NCBI GenBank assembly: GCA_003254885.1
Contig: QANT01005500.1
Coordinates: 1-64,000, forward strand
Direction: 5' to 3'
Length of the DNA: 64,000 nucleotides
Source of the DNA: Purshia tridentata
Lineage: Eukaryota > Streptophyta > Magnoliopsida > Rosales > Rosaceae
Shown here: piece by piece, positions 13,046 to 24,463 of the stretch
Position numbering within the stretch: position 1 is the first letter of the stretch
Layout: the number at the start of each line of letters is the position of its first letter
Notes under the pieces: model-generated
What the model saw: only the letters and a program-made list of their open reading frames with translations
Databases searched by the model: none
Told to the model about the DNA's origin: nothing
Program-made: the position numbers and the translations under genes

Positions 13046-15040
13046 TGACCCAAATATTTTTCATTCTCTAATGGGCGATTGTCTGATTCTAATGGTCCAT
13101 GGGCATAAAAATTGGAAAAAAAAATAAAGTTAATTAATTATTGTTATTATTTATTTTTTAAGTTGAAAGATAAGAGATTGATACATATTAATTTTCAGTC
13201 AAATAATGTTAAAATTTGTTACATTTAAAAACAAAATAAATTAATAAGAAAAACCAAAAAAATGGTAGTAATATGGTATATAACTCAATATTTAATAACA
13301 ATGTTGTTTTCACATCACATGACACCATTGTTGGCATGAACAACACCAAACAAAAAGTCTTTATGTATATTTTATTAACAATGTTATACTTACCACATTT
13401 TCATACCATATTTTTATACTACCTTACTTAGTAATTTATATGACAATTATATATTGGACATTAAAAAAAAAACATAAAAGTAGAAAAAACTATGTTTATA
13501 ATAATACTCAAGATGGTATAATGAATGTTATATAAAAATATGATAAAAATAGTATTATTGATATTTTATTTTGCTTATAATAAGAGCATTTGTTGTTGTG
13601 ATTGTGGAAATTAGAGAAGATTATCAACTATAATTAATGCTCTATTTATAATGGAATGTTGGGTAGTTACAAGCCCATAATTAAGTGTGAAGGATTAGCT
13701 TATTTATAAACACATGTTTCCGATCCACAAAATAAAATTATATATTTGATATGATATGAGTGCGCGTGGTGTAGTACTTGAAAGCAACGAGAACCATTTA
13801 AAAAAGGTTGGCAATCTTCCTCTAATTCTTACTCTATGGAAAAGTTTAAAGTCGCTGGTGCAAAATAACTAATTAAAAAACTTATCCAAAACCATAAGAG
13901 AATGATAAGAAAATGATGTTTACATTACACCCACACTAAAAAGAAGAGCATATGTAACCAAAAATAAAAAGAATAAAACAAAGAAGGGCGCCACTTTGCT
14001 GGAAATTAATACACTGTTCTAACATACCCTATCTTTTAATTGCTAAGAATGTATAGAAATATCGACAAATTAATGATTTAACTTACAATTTAATTCATAT
14101 TAATATAATAAAACGAATTAAATAGTACATAACGAATAGTACCTATCTATCCAAGCATAAACAAAGAAAAATAATCAGTTGTAAAATCCTAATCATGGGC
14201 CCGAATTACACCAATTGCTGAAGTCAACTTGTGAGTCTTATCACAAAACTAGTTTATGCAGGCCTGGCTGCTCCTATAGGTTAAAAATTTTAAGGAGCAC
14301 CTTATAAGTTGAGAATCTAGCTTTACTAATCACTCCATTGTATATGAATTGGATGAAAATGAGTTGCATCTCCCCATTTCATTATATAAAAAAAGTTACA
14401 TCTTTTCATTCATTCACATATATATATATATATTGTAATTAACAGTTTGATAACAACAAATAAAATACACATTTAATAAAATAAAGACAAGTCAAACTCT
14501 TAACGATAAGTGTGTGAACAAAATACATATTGTTACCATTTAATTAAACTTATAAGCGCCCACATGTATAGAAATTGAGTCATGCATACTCATCATTAAT
14601 AACAACTACTAATACCAATGGTTAAAAGGATTCAGATCCATAGTAAAATGCCGGCATATATAATAATACCAACTACTTCATCGGTCAATCTTTACAATGG
14701 TTTGAAATACAATATGTCTTAAACCCAATTGTACCATTAGCAGTTTGATCCAAAACGTATAAACTCTTTTCTTCATTCGCGATAAAAGTTCAGTTCTTAA
14801 TTAAATAAATATAAAACCGTGTATTGTAATAAATGGTTTTTTTTTTTCTCTTTGTTTTTTAATAATATACACACGTATTTTGTACATCCCTTCACTCACT
14901 CGCTTGTGTGTACCAATAATTGGCGTATGGCATATATTTAAAACGTGTATCTCGGATCGGAAATGGGTAATGATATATTGATATATACCAAGCAGCAGAA
15001 GCTGTACAATCCCAGAGTAACTAGCTTCCAACTGTACATG

Positions 15041-15050
15041 TATATATAAA
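15041..15050 (+). promoter_or_regulatory. candidate TATA box of MDL3-like gene
   Basis: TATATATAAATAC lies about 200 bp before the ATG of the MDL3-like gene. A start site near 15075 would give a leader of ~170 nt. Based on motif and spacing only. Confidence 0.45.
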
Positions 15051-15248
15051 TACTAAAGCATCCAAGATGTATTCGATCACAAGTACTAGGCAGTCCAGCC
15101 TTTAAAGGAGCTGTGAGTCAGCTCAATTATAGTGTCTCGCATATTTCTGCCACCCACAATTACTTGCAAGCTGAGATCGAGAGCCTCGAATTCGATCAAA
15201 CCTCGAGACTTGTGGATCGATCGAACGGACTAGGAAGGAATTGAGATC

Positions 15249-16954
15249 ATGCCTTGCCTGTACATCAGCACCAACGTCTGCCTCGACGGAGTAGACACTG
15301 ATTCCATCTTCTCCGAAGCTACCAAAGCCCTCTCCTCCATTATCGGCAGGCCTGAAAGCGTACTCTCTCTCTCTCTCAAACACACATATACAAACACAGA
15401 AGCTACTATATTATTGGAATTAGAATATCTGAACAAAATTAGAGTTCAATTTCTTGCATGGTGTAATGGGTCATTAAGTGATTATAAGATATACTTATAT
15501 AGCCAGTTCGACATAGAGCCTAGGCTTCACTTTTTGTTTCCTCATAAAATGGTTAATGTTGACTGACTTCTCGTAACTAGCTAATATATAACTAATATAT
15601 AACTAATATATATATATCTAGAGTCTAGACCCACTTACTTTTGGTTGATCCAGCAATGTTAGACTATTTCTGTAGCATCTGTTTTGCTTTTGATTTGGCT
15701 TGCCTTTTCCTCTTTTTAATTAGTATCAAAATCAATTCACTTGCATATATATATATATAAAATCTTCACATTTGTAATAAATATGAAGTACCCAGATTCT
15801 CAAAATCAATGAACATGATGAAGGTCTCAGGTCTCAACCATACATGTAGATTAGAATTTGTTGGTATGTTCATTCATCAGCAAATGGCTAGTGGCTGCTA
15901 ATTGGGACCACCCCAAGGACCATGTTACAAAGTCAGCGTATACGTAGGGTAGCCATGTGCAAATCTTAAGGGGAGTTGGGTCGGTAGTCAGGAATGAGAT
16001 GAGGGCTGCCATGGCCAACCCTGTAATTTGTAAGATATGATGCTTCTCTTCAATGGGGTGGGCTACTGAAACTCTGCTACTGATTAAACTTCTTCAGTTT
16101 GCAAGGGATGATCGTAGCTAGTGATAGACTAGAACAAGTGTTAGCTATAGTTTCATATGCATTATTGACCAATTTTCTATAATTTAAGTTATTATTGATT
16201 CATTTTCGATGTTCTAAGTTTTTAGAGCTTAATAGTTGAAGGAGGTTCGCAGTTTCGTACATCCACTACCATAGTGGCTCCTGCATCCTATTACAAATTT
16301 AAAAGCATTGTTATATTGCTAGCAGTGGTGTATAATGAAATGAAATGAAATAGGGCAAGCTGTTCCTACGCGTAATGTGAACGCAGGTGTGGCACTACAA
16401 GATATTTCTTGTATATAATTGATCTGAGTTAAAAAAGTAAACGTCAGCTTGTGCCCAGTACTATTCTAGGCCACTGGATCAACAAATTAAAAAGAAAAAT
16501 AGTACCACTTGATCATGACATTTTTAAAGTAATGGAATAGCTGTCATTACTTGACTCCCACTTACCTTGTTTTTTTCCCACCAGTGAGTGCTTCATAATC
16601 AGTTGGGGTCAACCCAATTGTTGCCTCGGTTGGCTAATTTGACTCTTACACAAACTAATCAAGATTCATATATTAATACTCTCTCAACTTATCGGTCTTT
16701 AACTAATTAAACTTTTGGTGATGCAGTATGTGATGGTCTTACTTAAGGGATCAGTGGCCATATCATTTGGCAAAAGTACCACAGAACCAGCGGCATATGG
16801 CGAGATAGTAGCCATGGGTGGCATTAACAAAGCTGTGAAGAGGCAGCTGATTGACACTGTTGGTTCTATTCTTGAGTCCAAGCTCTGTATCCCTAAGACC
16901 CGATTTTTTCTCAAAGTTGTAGATGTAAGTACGGCTATGGGATCTAAACTATAA
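15249..16954 (+). CDS. MDL3: MIF/D-dopachrome tautomerase-like protein, MDL3 type, with peroxisomal signal
   Basis: Two coding exons, 15249-15359 and 16727-16954, give ~112 aa. The product starts MPCLYISTNV: Pro2, the catalytic amino-terminal proline of the MIF tautomerase fold after Met removal, is present. The usual GKP motif is GRP here (Lys to Arg at the MIF Lys32 position). The last residues are ...MGSKL, a canonical PTS1 peroxisome signal. Arabidopsis MDL3 (At3g51660) also ends SKL and has a similar length, which supports the match and a peroxisomal location. Enzyme activity of plant MDLs is weak or uncertain. The SKL tail is encoded by reading through a perfect GTAAGT at 16925, the position used as a splice donor in the two downstream paralogues. 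Confidence 0.9.
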
Positions 16955-19782
16955 TATAATTAACATGTTTGTATAACTATTTGAATCTTCTCAATTGATT
17001 ATTTAGTTAATTATCTCTCTAATAAAAGTATAACTTATATAAATAAGTCGCATTTTTATTAAAAAGATAATCTACTAAAAATTCAATTAAGATAATACAA
17101 ATAACGTTCGCTTTTCAGTTATTGCGGAAAGTATAGTTTGTTTTTTCAGTTATTGCCGAAAGTAGAGTTTGCTCTTTCAGTTATCGCGGAAAATAGAATT
17201 ATAGAGAAAAGGGCCTAATGCTTATATTCTCATTAGTTTGTTGGCCAAATAAATAAAGGAAGCTGCCTAGCTAGGTAGCTTTTGTTTTATGCATGGTTTC
17301 AACTTGTGGTACAAAACTTGACCAATGAAAGAAAAAAAGGGAAACGAACCAATAAAAGTGATCTTCATCGTATAGAAAAGATCACGTCTCCTTTTCTTTT
17401 TTCTAGCCTATCATATATTCAAATGTGTAAATGTGTAATGGGTTATCAAAAAAAAAAAAAGTCTAATGTATAATGAGATAAATTTGACCAATTCGAAATA
17501 AGGTTGCCAATTATGCGCGTCCCAATAGCATACAATGGGCGACACCATTACCATTACCATTAACATTAACATCATCATTATTATTATTTTGACAGGATAC
17601 AAAGTATGCCACTCTTGTCCTTTTATATTTGCTGCAATAGAGTCACAAAAAGAGGTTAAAAAGTAGGAGAATGCTATTTATATCAACCTTTTACTTAGGT
17701 CAATTTTTTTCTTAACGATATATGACATACACAATTATATTAAGAAAAATAATATTGTTGTAAAATCAATATAAATGCCATATAAATTATAGAAATAAAA
17801 ATTTTAAGTACATAATGTTGTGCTAAAATATATTTGCACATCGAGTCCATTTCTTATTATTGTTTTTCCAGAAAACAATTCCTCGCACTATAAACACAAG
17901 TTTTGTTTATAATCAAAATTTCCATCAAGCTACGGTGAAATGATGCATGATATATCATGTATTTAGGTTGACCTCAGCCTTAAACTAGGCCCAAATAAGC
18001 AGAATGCATTGGGGGCGTTTTGGGCCAGACCCATATTTCAACCTTCTGAGGAATATAGGCTCAGAAAACTGGGCTAGACTATTACAAATAGCATACAATA
18101 GGCCAGACCATTACCATCATATCATTATTGTTATTTATTATTTATTATTTATTTTTGGACCAATTAACAAAATGCCACACATTTTGTCTTATATTTTGCC
18201 GTAATGGAGTCAACAACACACTCAAATTTAAAATGAAAAGGTACCATTTGCACCAATTTCTTACCTAACTGCATTATTATTTTTTAAAAAAAATTGCTGT
18301 AAAGTTAATAATAAATTATATTTAAATTAATAAAATATTTTAATATTATATTAAAATGTTGTATTATTTTGTTTATGCATTAATTTCGTTAATGCATTTG
18401 TTATATTTTCACAAATGCACTAACTTTTTTTGTACTAATAAATTAATTTTTACAAATACACTTGTTGTATTTTACAGATGCACTAGTTTTTTTACAGAAG
18501 CTCTAATGATTCATATGCAATTTTAGTCTTTTAACTCAACTTATTTAATTAGATGTCAGTTCAATGTGTGAAGAACCCATACAGTATGGCCAACATCCAC
18601 GTGAAACACTAAGAAACATAAGTATTAGCCACCAAAACTATGCAAATTTAATAATGAAGAAATCACCCACATAAAAGAAAAACGTTATTCATTTCATGAA
18701 CTTGGAGCAAATCAGTCTTTAAGCAACAGTGAGCACTTTAAAGGAAAAGGAGAAAAATAGAATCATACGTATACCATAAACCAAAACAAGCAACTAGATG
18801 CAAAATATTAGAATGCATAAAAGCATGAACAATGTACATAATAAAAAAGAGCAAAAAATTCCTGGAAAGTAGAGAAGCAGCATGTGGTCATCAGATAACA
18901 TATAAGTACAGAGCGTCAGAGTTATCAGACTAGTTTGGCAGTGAAGATAACATTGTTCTCATTAAATCATATATATGCAAGTATAGAACAGGCAGTGCGT
19001 ATCTTCTCGCAGTTAGTAAATCACTGAAAGCTAATCAAATTGAGAATATCTAGATTTGAGAAGGAAACAGCCATATGTTGAGTTGGAAATCACCATTCAT
19101 CATATTCGTACTGGTTTAGATAGTTTACTGTGTTTGCATGCGTTCTACTTTCCTGAACTCTCATTTTAGTGTGCTGTTGTTGTTGATAAACTGGTATGAA
19201 GGTTTGAAATAATGCCGTCGTCATTCCATTGATAGGTGTAAACTTATATACAAGTTACAACCAAAAATAACAGATGACTACAAACAAGGAGAAAGACCTG
19301 GTCAGCTAATAGCCAAGTGATCAATCCGTAGTTCAAATTCAAACTAGTCAAACATATTCAAAGATTATTCAGACATCATCCAACAGTTGTTGTTGTTGCT
19401 GCTTGTGTTGGAAAAAATGAAATTGCATTGGATGACTTGACATGTCCCACCAATAATTCATTCAAATAAAATCATAAAAATAGGACCATATACTGATCGG
19501 CTCCACCATCTTCCCAAAGCACGCCACTGTTACTTCACGGGTGGTGGCACCCAAACCAAAGCAATGCTAAAAGACTGAAATTGGGCCACAAAAAAAATGT
19601 GCGACCGACAGATCCATATTTCGATCTTATGAGAGCGATATCCTTGAGGTAGGTAGCTAATATAATATGATATTATATCTCTCTTCCACAATATAAATGA
19701 GCTCAGAGTTAGAGTGAGAGTGAGGGTGAGGGTTTTGATATCAAACTGTTGCAGAGAGCAAGAGAGTTGTAGAAACGAAACG
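16955..19782. other. intergenic AT-rich spacer with diverged duplicated segments
   Basis: No recognisable coding exon. Segments ~17500-17740 and ~18070-18300 are diverged direct copies: AGCATACAATGGGCGACACC against AGCATACAATAGGCCAGACC, then related ATGCCAC...GGAGTCA-type stretches. About 18020-18066 resembles the sequence just upstream of the two downstream MDL genes (CCATATTTCAACCTTC against CCATATTTCGACCTTC). Confidence 0.5.
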
Positions 19783-19897
19783 ATGCCGTGCCTCAACCTT
19801 TCAGTAAACGTCAGCCTCGAAGGAGTAGACACCTCCTCCATCCTCTCTGAATTCACCTCCACCCTCGCCACGATCATCGGCAAACCCGAGGCCGTAC

Positions 19898-19966
<69 letters not shown>

Positions 19967-21403
19967 CAGTAGATATATATATATATTCAAAGTTATTTTT
20001 GTTTATTTTTGCTTAATGGAGTATATTGATATGTGAATGAGCTTGGTTTTCTTTACCTAATTTCTAAACCAATCATATGTTTATAAGTTTGGTCAATTTC
20101 ACTTTTTTGTTCAGGAATTTTGATTAGGCTGATTTCTCAGCAATTTCTCTACTTCTAAATTCTATAACTCGAACACTTAAAAGAAATGGGAAACATTAGT
20201 AAGTGCCTAAGTAGTGCATGTTGGAGATTGAGGTTTGCTTCATATACTGATTTGGGAAATGCAATGCACCTTTTTATCGCTTGCTTTTATTGACATAAAA
20301 GAAGGGGTCCGATGGGCATTTGGTTCTTACATAATATTCAACAACTCGCCCCATGTATCTTTAGTTCTATTCTTCAATTAGTTCACAAAAATTTGATATT
20401 CTTCTGATATTTGATGAGAATCTTACCTTTTAGATTCATAAGATGCTGAGACTAATAAGTGTATATTCGATATCGCTCCATCACATGTTTGCTTAATACC
20501 CTTTAATTTTTTATTTTTTTTTATGGTCTTCTAGAACCCTTATGAAAAGTGAAAACTGTTTTTGTTGATATTGCAGTATGTAATGATCGTGCTTAAGGGA
20601 TCGGTACCCATGTCTTTTGGTGGGACTGAGCAGCCTGCTGCCTATGGTGAGTTGGTCTCCGTTGGTGGCCTTAACCCTGACATAAACAAGAAGGTGACTG
20701 CTGCACTTGCCGCAATTGTTGAGTCTAAGTTGTCTGTGCCCAAGTCACGATTTGGTCTGAAGTTCTATAACTGCGAGGTAAGCCATCCTACCCTTTTAAG
20801 TTTTCCAGTAAATGGGTCATTTCTATGCATGTGTTCCTTCTCATTGCATTCTTCGGCCTCGTTTGGCATTTAGGATTGAATTGGAAAGGATAATGACAAG
20901 ATTTATGCATATTTAAGGTAGAAGATGAAAAGTATTTTTCTAATTTGAGGGAAGATGGGAGAAAAATGGCCTAGTTATAAGGAAAATTTTATCTTTGTTA
21001 ATTCCCACCATTTTGAGAGGATTGGATGGGATAAGTTTTCTTCATAATTTATCCATCTTATTGTCATATCATTCCTTCAAGTTAAAAATTTCTCCCTCAA
21101 ATACACATAAATTTGACATTTATCCTTTCTAATCCAATCCTAGCAATCAAAAGAGACCTTCATGTTTGTTTGGCCCATCCAAGTCAAGAATATGCACAGT
21201 GTTTGCATGCATTACACCAGAACTAGATCATTTAAATAATCTTTGCTTTATAAAACCTTAAGCATAACTCCTTTTAGCCTTTATCAAGAATCAAACTCAA
21301 GTATTTTAGCAATTTATTCTATTCGTTTTCACTTAAGACGATTCTGATGCTTTGTTATTATCTGCAGGGTGAGAACTTTGGATGGAACGGGACTACCTTC
21401 TAG
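19783..21403 (+). CDS. MDL: MIF/D-dopachrome tautomerase-like protein, MDL1/2 type (copy 1)
   Basis: Three exons, 19783-19893, 20577-20777 and 21368-21403, encode 115 aa, the usual MDL length. It starts MPCLNLSVNV (catalytic Pro2), has GKPEA holding the Lys32-equivalent lysine, then YVMIVLKGS and SFGGTEQPAAYGEL, and ends NFGWNGTTF. There is no PTS1, so a cytosolic protein is expected. Introns are GT-AG; intron 1 begins GTACGTCTCTCT and continues into a ~65-bp CT microsatellite. Intron 2 contains a MITE-like insertion. It is the closest relative of the gene at 23185 and more distant from the MDL3-type gene upstream. Confidence 0.93.
19898..19963. repeat. (CT)n microsatellite beside a splice donor
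   Basis: About 65 bp of almost pure TC/CT repeat begins within 10 bp of the intron 1 donor of the first MDL1/2-type gene. The corresponding tract in the tandem paralogue (23302-23314) is only about a dozen bases long. Confidence 0.95.
20855..21158. mobile_element. 304-bp MITE inserted in MDL intron 2
   Basis: The ends are imperfect inverted repeats: left GGCCTCGTTTGGCATTTAGG, right (reverse complement) GGTCTCTTTTGATTGCTAGG, both continuing into ATTGGA...AAAGGAT. TTC lies immediately outside both ends (20852-20854 and 21159-21161). The paralogous intron of the copy at 23185 has a single TTC at the same place (CATTCTTCCTGTTTG) and lacks the whole segment. It is thus an empty site that proves insertion. 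It is non-coding. A 3-bp target duplication is compatible with PIF/Harbinger or CACTA families, but TTC is not the usual TAA/TTA. Confidence 0.85.
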
Positions 21404-23184
21404 AGTATTTGTTACTATTGGAATGGAATCTTAAAATTTCTTTTGAACTTCATGCTCTGGATCCACCGACAGATTTATATCTAGTGGTGATTTGATATCC
21501 AAGTAATTTCATAATTCTGAGTACGATGTTGTTATTTTCTGTGTGCGCTTTAGTAGAACTTAATGTAACATTTCAAAGCTTTCTTGTAGTATTGCACCAG
21601 CATAACTTTTTATTTTGAACTTGGTACTGATGTTATGGTATGTATAACTCGCTATTCTGGCTTGGGGTTCATCTGTTTAGTGTTTTGCAGGGCCATTGTT
21701 GATCTTAAGATTGGCTTACTTTCTAGGTCTATATTAGAAATTGCACAAACTCAATGTGCAGAGCATAGCCATAATTTTTTTTTCCCACCATACTTTGAAT
21801 TCATAAGAACCCATTAGTATCAATCACTTCGGGATCTATTCCATCTGAAGCTCTCTCTATGGCTCATTGCCGAAGTTGTGAATGTTTGTAAAAGCTTGAG
21901 TTCTCAAACAAGTATTAGTTCTAATTTTTATTTGGTTTTATTTATTCACTCAATGCATGTGCATACCTTGTGATTTATGAAGTAATTAGACAACCAGTCC
22001 AACTGAAGAGTTCTTCCTACTATTCCTGTAAATCTAGTTGCCCACATATAGTTCTCCATTCCACAGTTTCGTGCACATACTTAACATTTTGAGTTGGGAG
22101 TAGCATTGCAAACCATGTAGAAAATTAAGTAACATTACAATTGGGGGCTCTGTTTTTGTTCTCTTATTATTTGGGTGTTGATGCATTCAAAAGTAATCAA
22201 TTTAAATACACATCATGCAACAATAAAACTTTGTGTTTTACAATTTAATCTGAATCGAATTGAATTGGAAATTCAATCCAATTTAAGGTTGGATATGATT
22301 AGTTTTGTAAGTCAGGTTGGATATGATTAGTTTTGTAAGTCTGTTATAAACATTTCGGTAGATTATTATTGAATAACTTAAAAATAGTCAATTTAATAAT
22401 TCAAAATAGTCAAAATAGTCTGCAGCAAATAGTATGTGGTTTGAAAGTGTGGCTTGCAACACGTTCCCCCTAATCATTTGTTCAGCACCACTCCCCCAAA
22501 ATACACATCATGCAACAATAAAACTTTGTGTTTCACAATTTAATCTGAATCGAATTGAATTGGAAATTCAATCCAATTTAAGGTTGGATATGTTTAGTTT
22601 TGTAAATCTGTTATAAACATTTCGATAGATTATTATCGAATAACTTAAAAATAGTCAATTTAATAATTCAAAATAGTCAAAATAGTCTGTAGCAACTTGT
22701 TTGTGGTTTGAAATTGTGGCTTGCAACATGTTCCCCCTAATCATTTGTTCAGCACCACTCCCCCTTCTGTTCTAAGCTTCATTGTTTGGGCTTTTCTAAG
22801 CCCAGGGATGCTCCTTGATGTTTGTTGCTTTCGGGCCTTCGGGCATCTCTTTGTCCAAAAGTCACTCTAAATAAGAATTGTTAAGGAATCTAAACAAAGG
22901 CCAGCAATCCAGAACAAAGTTTTTACACGACCCTTGCTACTGAATTTATGTATGGGGTTTTAAAAGTAAAAATCGGGCTTTTTCGAAAAAACAAAAAAAA
23001 TTGGGCGAGACGACGTATCCATATTTCGACCTTCCGAGAAAGCGCTAGGCTTCAGGGGCACATTGGGTAGCTAATATGTTAAGATATTATATCTCTCTCC
23101 CACAAAATAAATGAGGACAGGGTGAGGGTGAGGGATTTCATACCAAACAGTTGCAGAGAGTAAGAGAGTTGTGTAAACGAAACG
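21404..23184. other. spacer between tandem MDL genes
   Basis: It contains the 3' flank of the first copy (shared with the second), a local direct duplication at 22206-22764 and the promoter side of the second copy. No coding exon recognised. Confidence 0.6.
22206..22764. repeat. direct repeat, two ~265-295-bp units
   Basis: Units 22206-22497 and 22501-22764 both run from ATACACATCATGCAACAATA to TTCAGCACCACTCCCCC. The first unit contains an extra ~33-bp internal duplication (GGTTGGATATGATTAGTTTT twice), which accounts for the length difference. Non-coding. Confidence 0.9.
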
Positions 23185-24463
23185 ATGCCGTGCCTCAACC
23201 TTTCAGTAAACGTCAGCCTCGAAGGAGTAGACACCTCCTCCATCCTCTCTGAATTCACATCCACCCTCGCCACGATCATCGGCAAACCCGAGGCCGTACG
23301 TCTCTCTCTCTCTCCAGTAAATTATATGTATAGATATATTTAGTTTTTTGAAGTTATTTTTGTTTATTTTTGCTTAATGGAGTATATTGATATGTGAATG
23401 AGCTTGGTTTTCTTTACCTAATTTCTAAACCAATCATATGTTTATGAGTTTGGTCAATTTCACTTTTTTGTTCAGGAATTTTGATTAGGCTGATTCTTAG
23501 TAATTTCTCTACTTCTAGGATCTATAACTCGAACACTTAAAGAAATGGAAAACATTAGTAAGAGCCTAAGTAGTGCATGTTGGAGATTGAGGTTTGCTTC
23601 ATATACTGATTTGGGAAATGCAATGCACCTTGTTTATCGCTTGCGTTTGTTGACATAAAAAAAGGGTTCCTCAAACTTAACTGATGGGCATTTGGTTCTT
23701 ACTTAATATTCAACAACTCGCCTAATGCGTCGTAAGCTCTATTCTTGAATTAGCTAAGAAAAACTTTAATATTCCACTGATATTGGATGAGAATCTTACC
23801 TTCTTAGATTCATAGGATGTTGTGGTAGTGTATATTCGATATCGCTCCATCACATGTTTGCTTAATACCCTTTTTAAATTTTTTTGCCCCCTGTTTGATA
23901 GTCTTCTAGAACCCTTATGCAAACTGTGATTGTTGATATGCAGTATGTGATGATCGTGCTGAAGGGATCGGTACCCATTTCTTTTGGTGGGACTGAGCAG
24001 CCTGCTGCCTATGGTGAGTTGACCTCCATTGGTGGCCTTAACCCTGTCACGAACAAGAAGTTGAGTGCTGCAATTGCTGCAATTCTTGAGACTAAGTTGT
24101 CTGTGCCCAAGTCACGATTTTTTCTGAAGTTCTATGACACCAAGGCAAGCCATCTTACCCTTTTAAGTTTTCCAGGAAAAAGGTCATTGCCATGCATGTG
24201 TTTCTTCTCATTGCATTCTTCCTGTTTGTTTAGGCCCATCAAAGTCAAGAATATGCACAGTGTTTGCATGCTTTACACCAGAACTAGATCATGTAAATAG
24301 ATCTTTACTTTCTAAAACCTTAAGCATAAGTCCTGTTAGCCTTTCTCAAGAATCAAACTCATGTATTTTAGCAATTTATTCTATTTGTTTTCACTCTAGA
24401 TGATTCTGATGCTTTGTTATTCTGCAGGGTGAGAACTTTGGATGGAACGGGACTACCTTCTAG
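23185..24463 (+). CDS. MDL: MIF/D-dopachrome tautomerase-like protein, MDL1/2 type (copy 2)
   Basis: Three exons, 23185-23295, 23944-24144 and 24428-24463, encode 115 aa. Exon 1 translates identically to the upstream tandem copy (MPCLNLSVNV...GKPEA). Exon 2 differs at several residues (e.g. SVPISFGG, NPVTNKKLSAAIAAILETKL, RFFLKFYDTK), and exon 3 again ends NFGWNGTTF. The intron 2 donor is AAG|GCAAGC, so this is a GC-AG intron; the paralogue has GAG|GTAAGC. GC donors with otherwise strong matches are a known minor U2 class. Pro2 and the lysine of GKP are intact, and there is no PTS1. Confidence 0.92.

Larger units (their letters stand above)
12310..15248. other. intergenic: SIEL 5' flank, fold-back element, AT-rich spacer
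   Basis: 12310-12650 is the SIEL promoter side. A palindromic element occupies 12656-13045. The remainder up to the MDL3 promoter is very AT-rich with short homopolymers and no ORF of recognisable family. Confidence 0.6.

Noticed and set aside
17596-17632. Possible third exon of MDL3 (TTGACAG then GATACAAAGTATGCC)
   Set aside because: It would give a tail unlike any MDL C-terminus, and the SKL stop at 16954 explains the gene fully; kept only as an alternative-splicing check.
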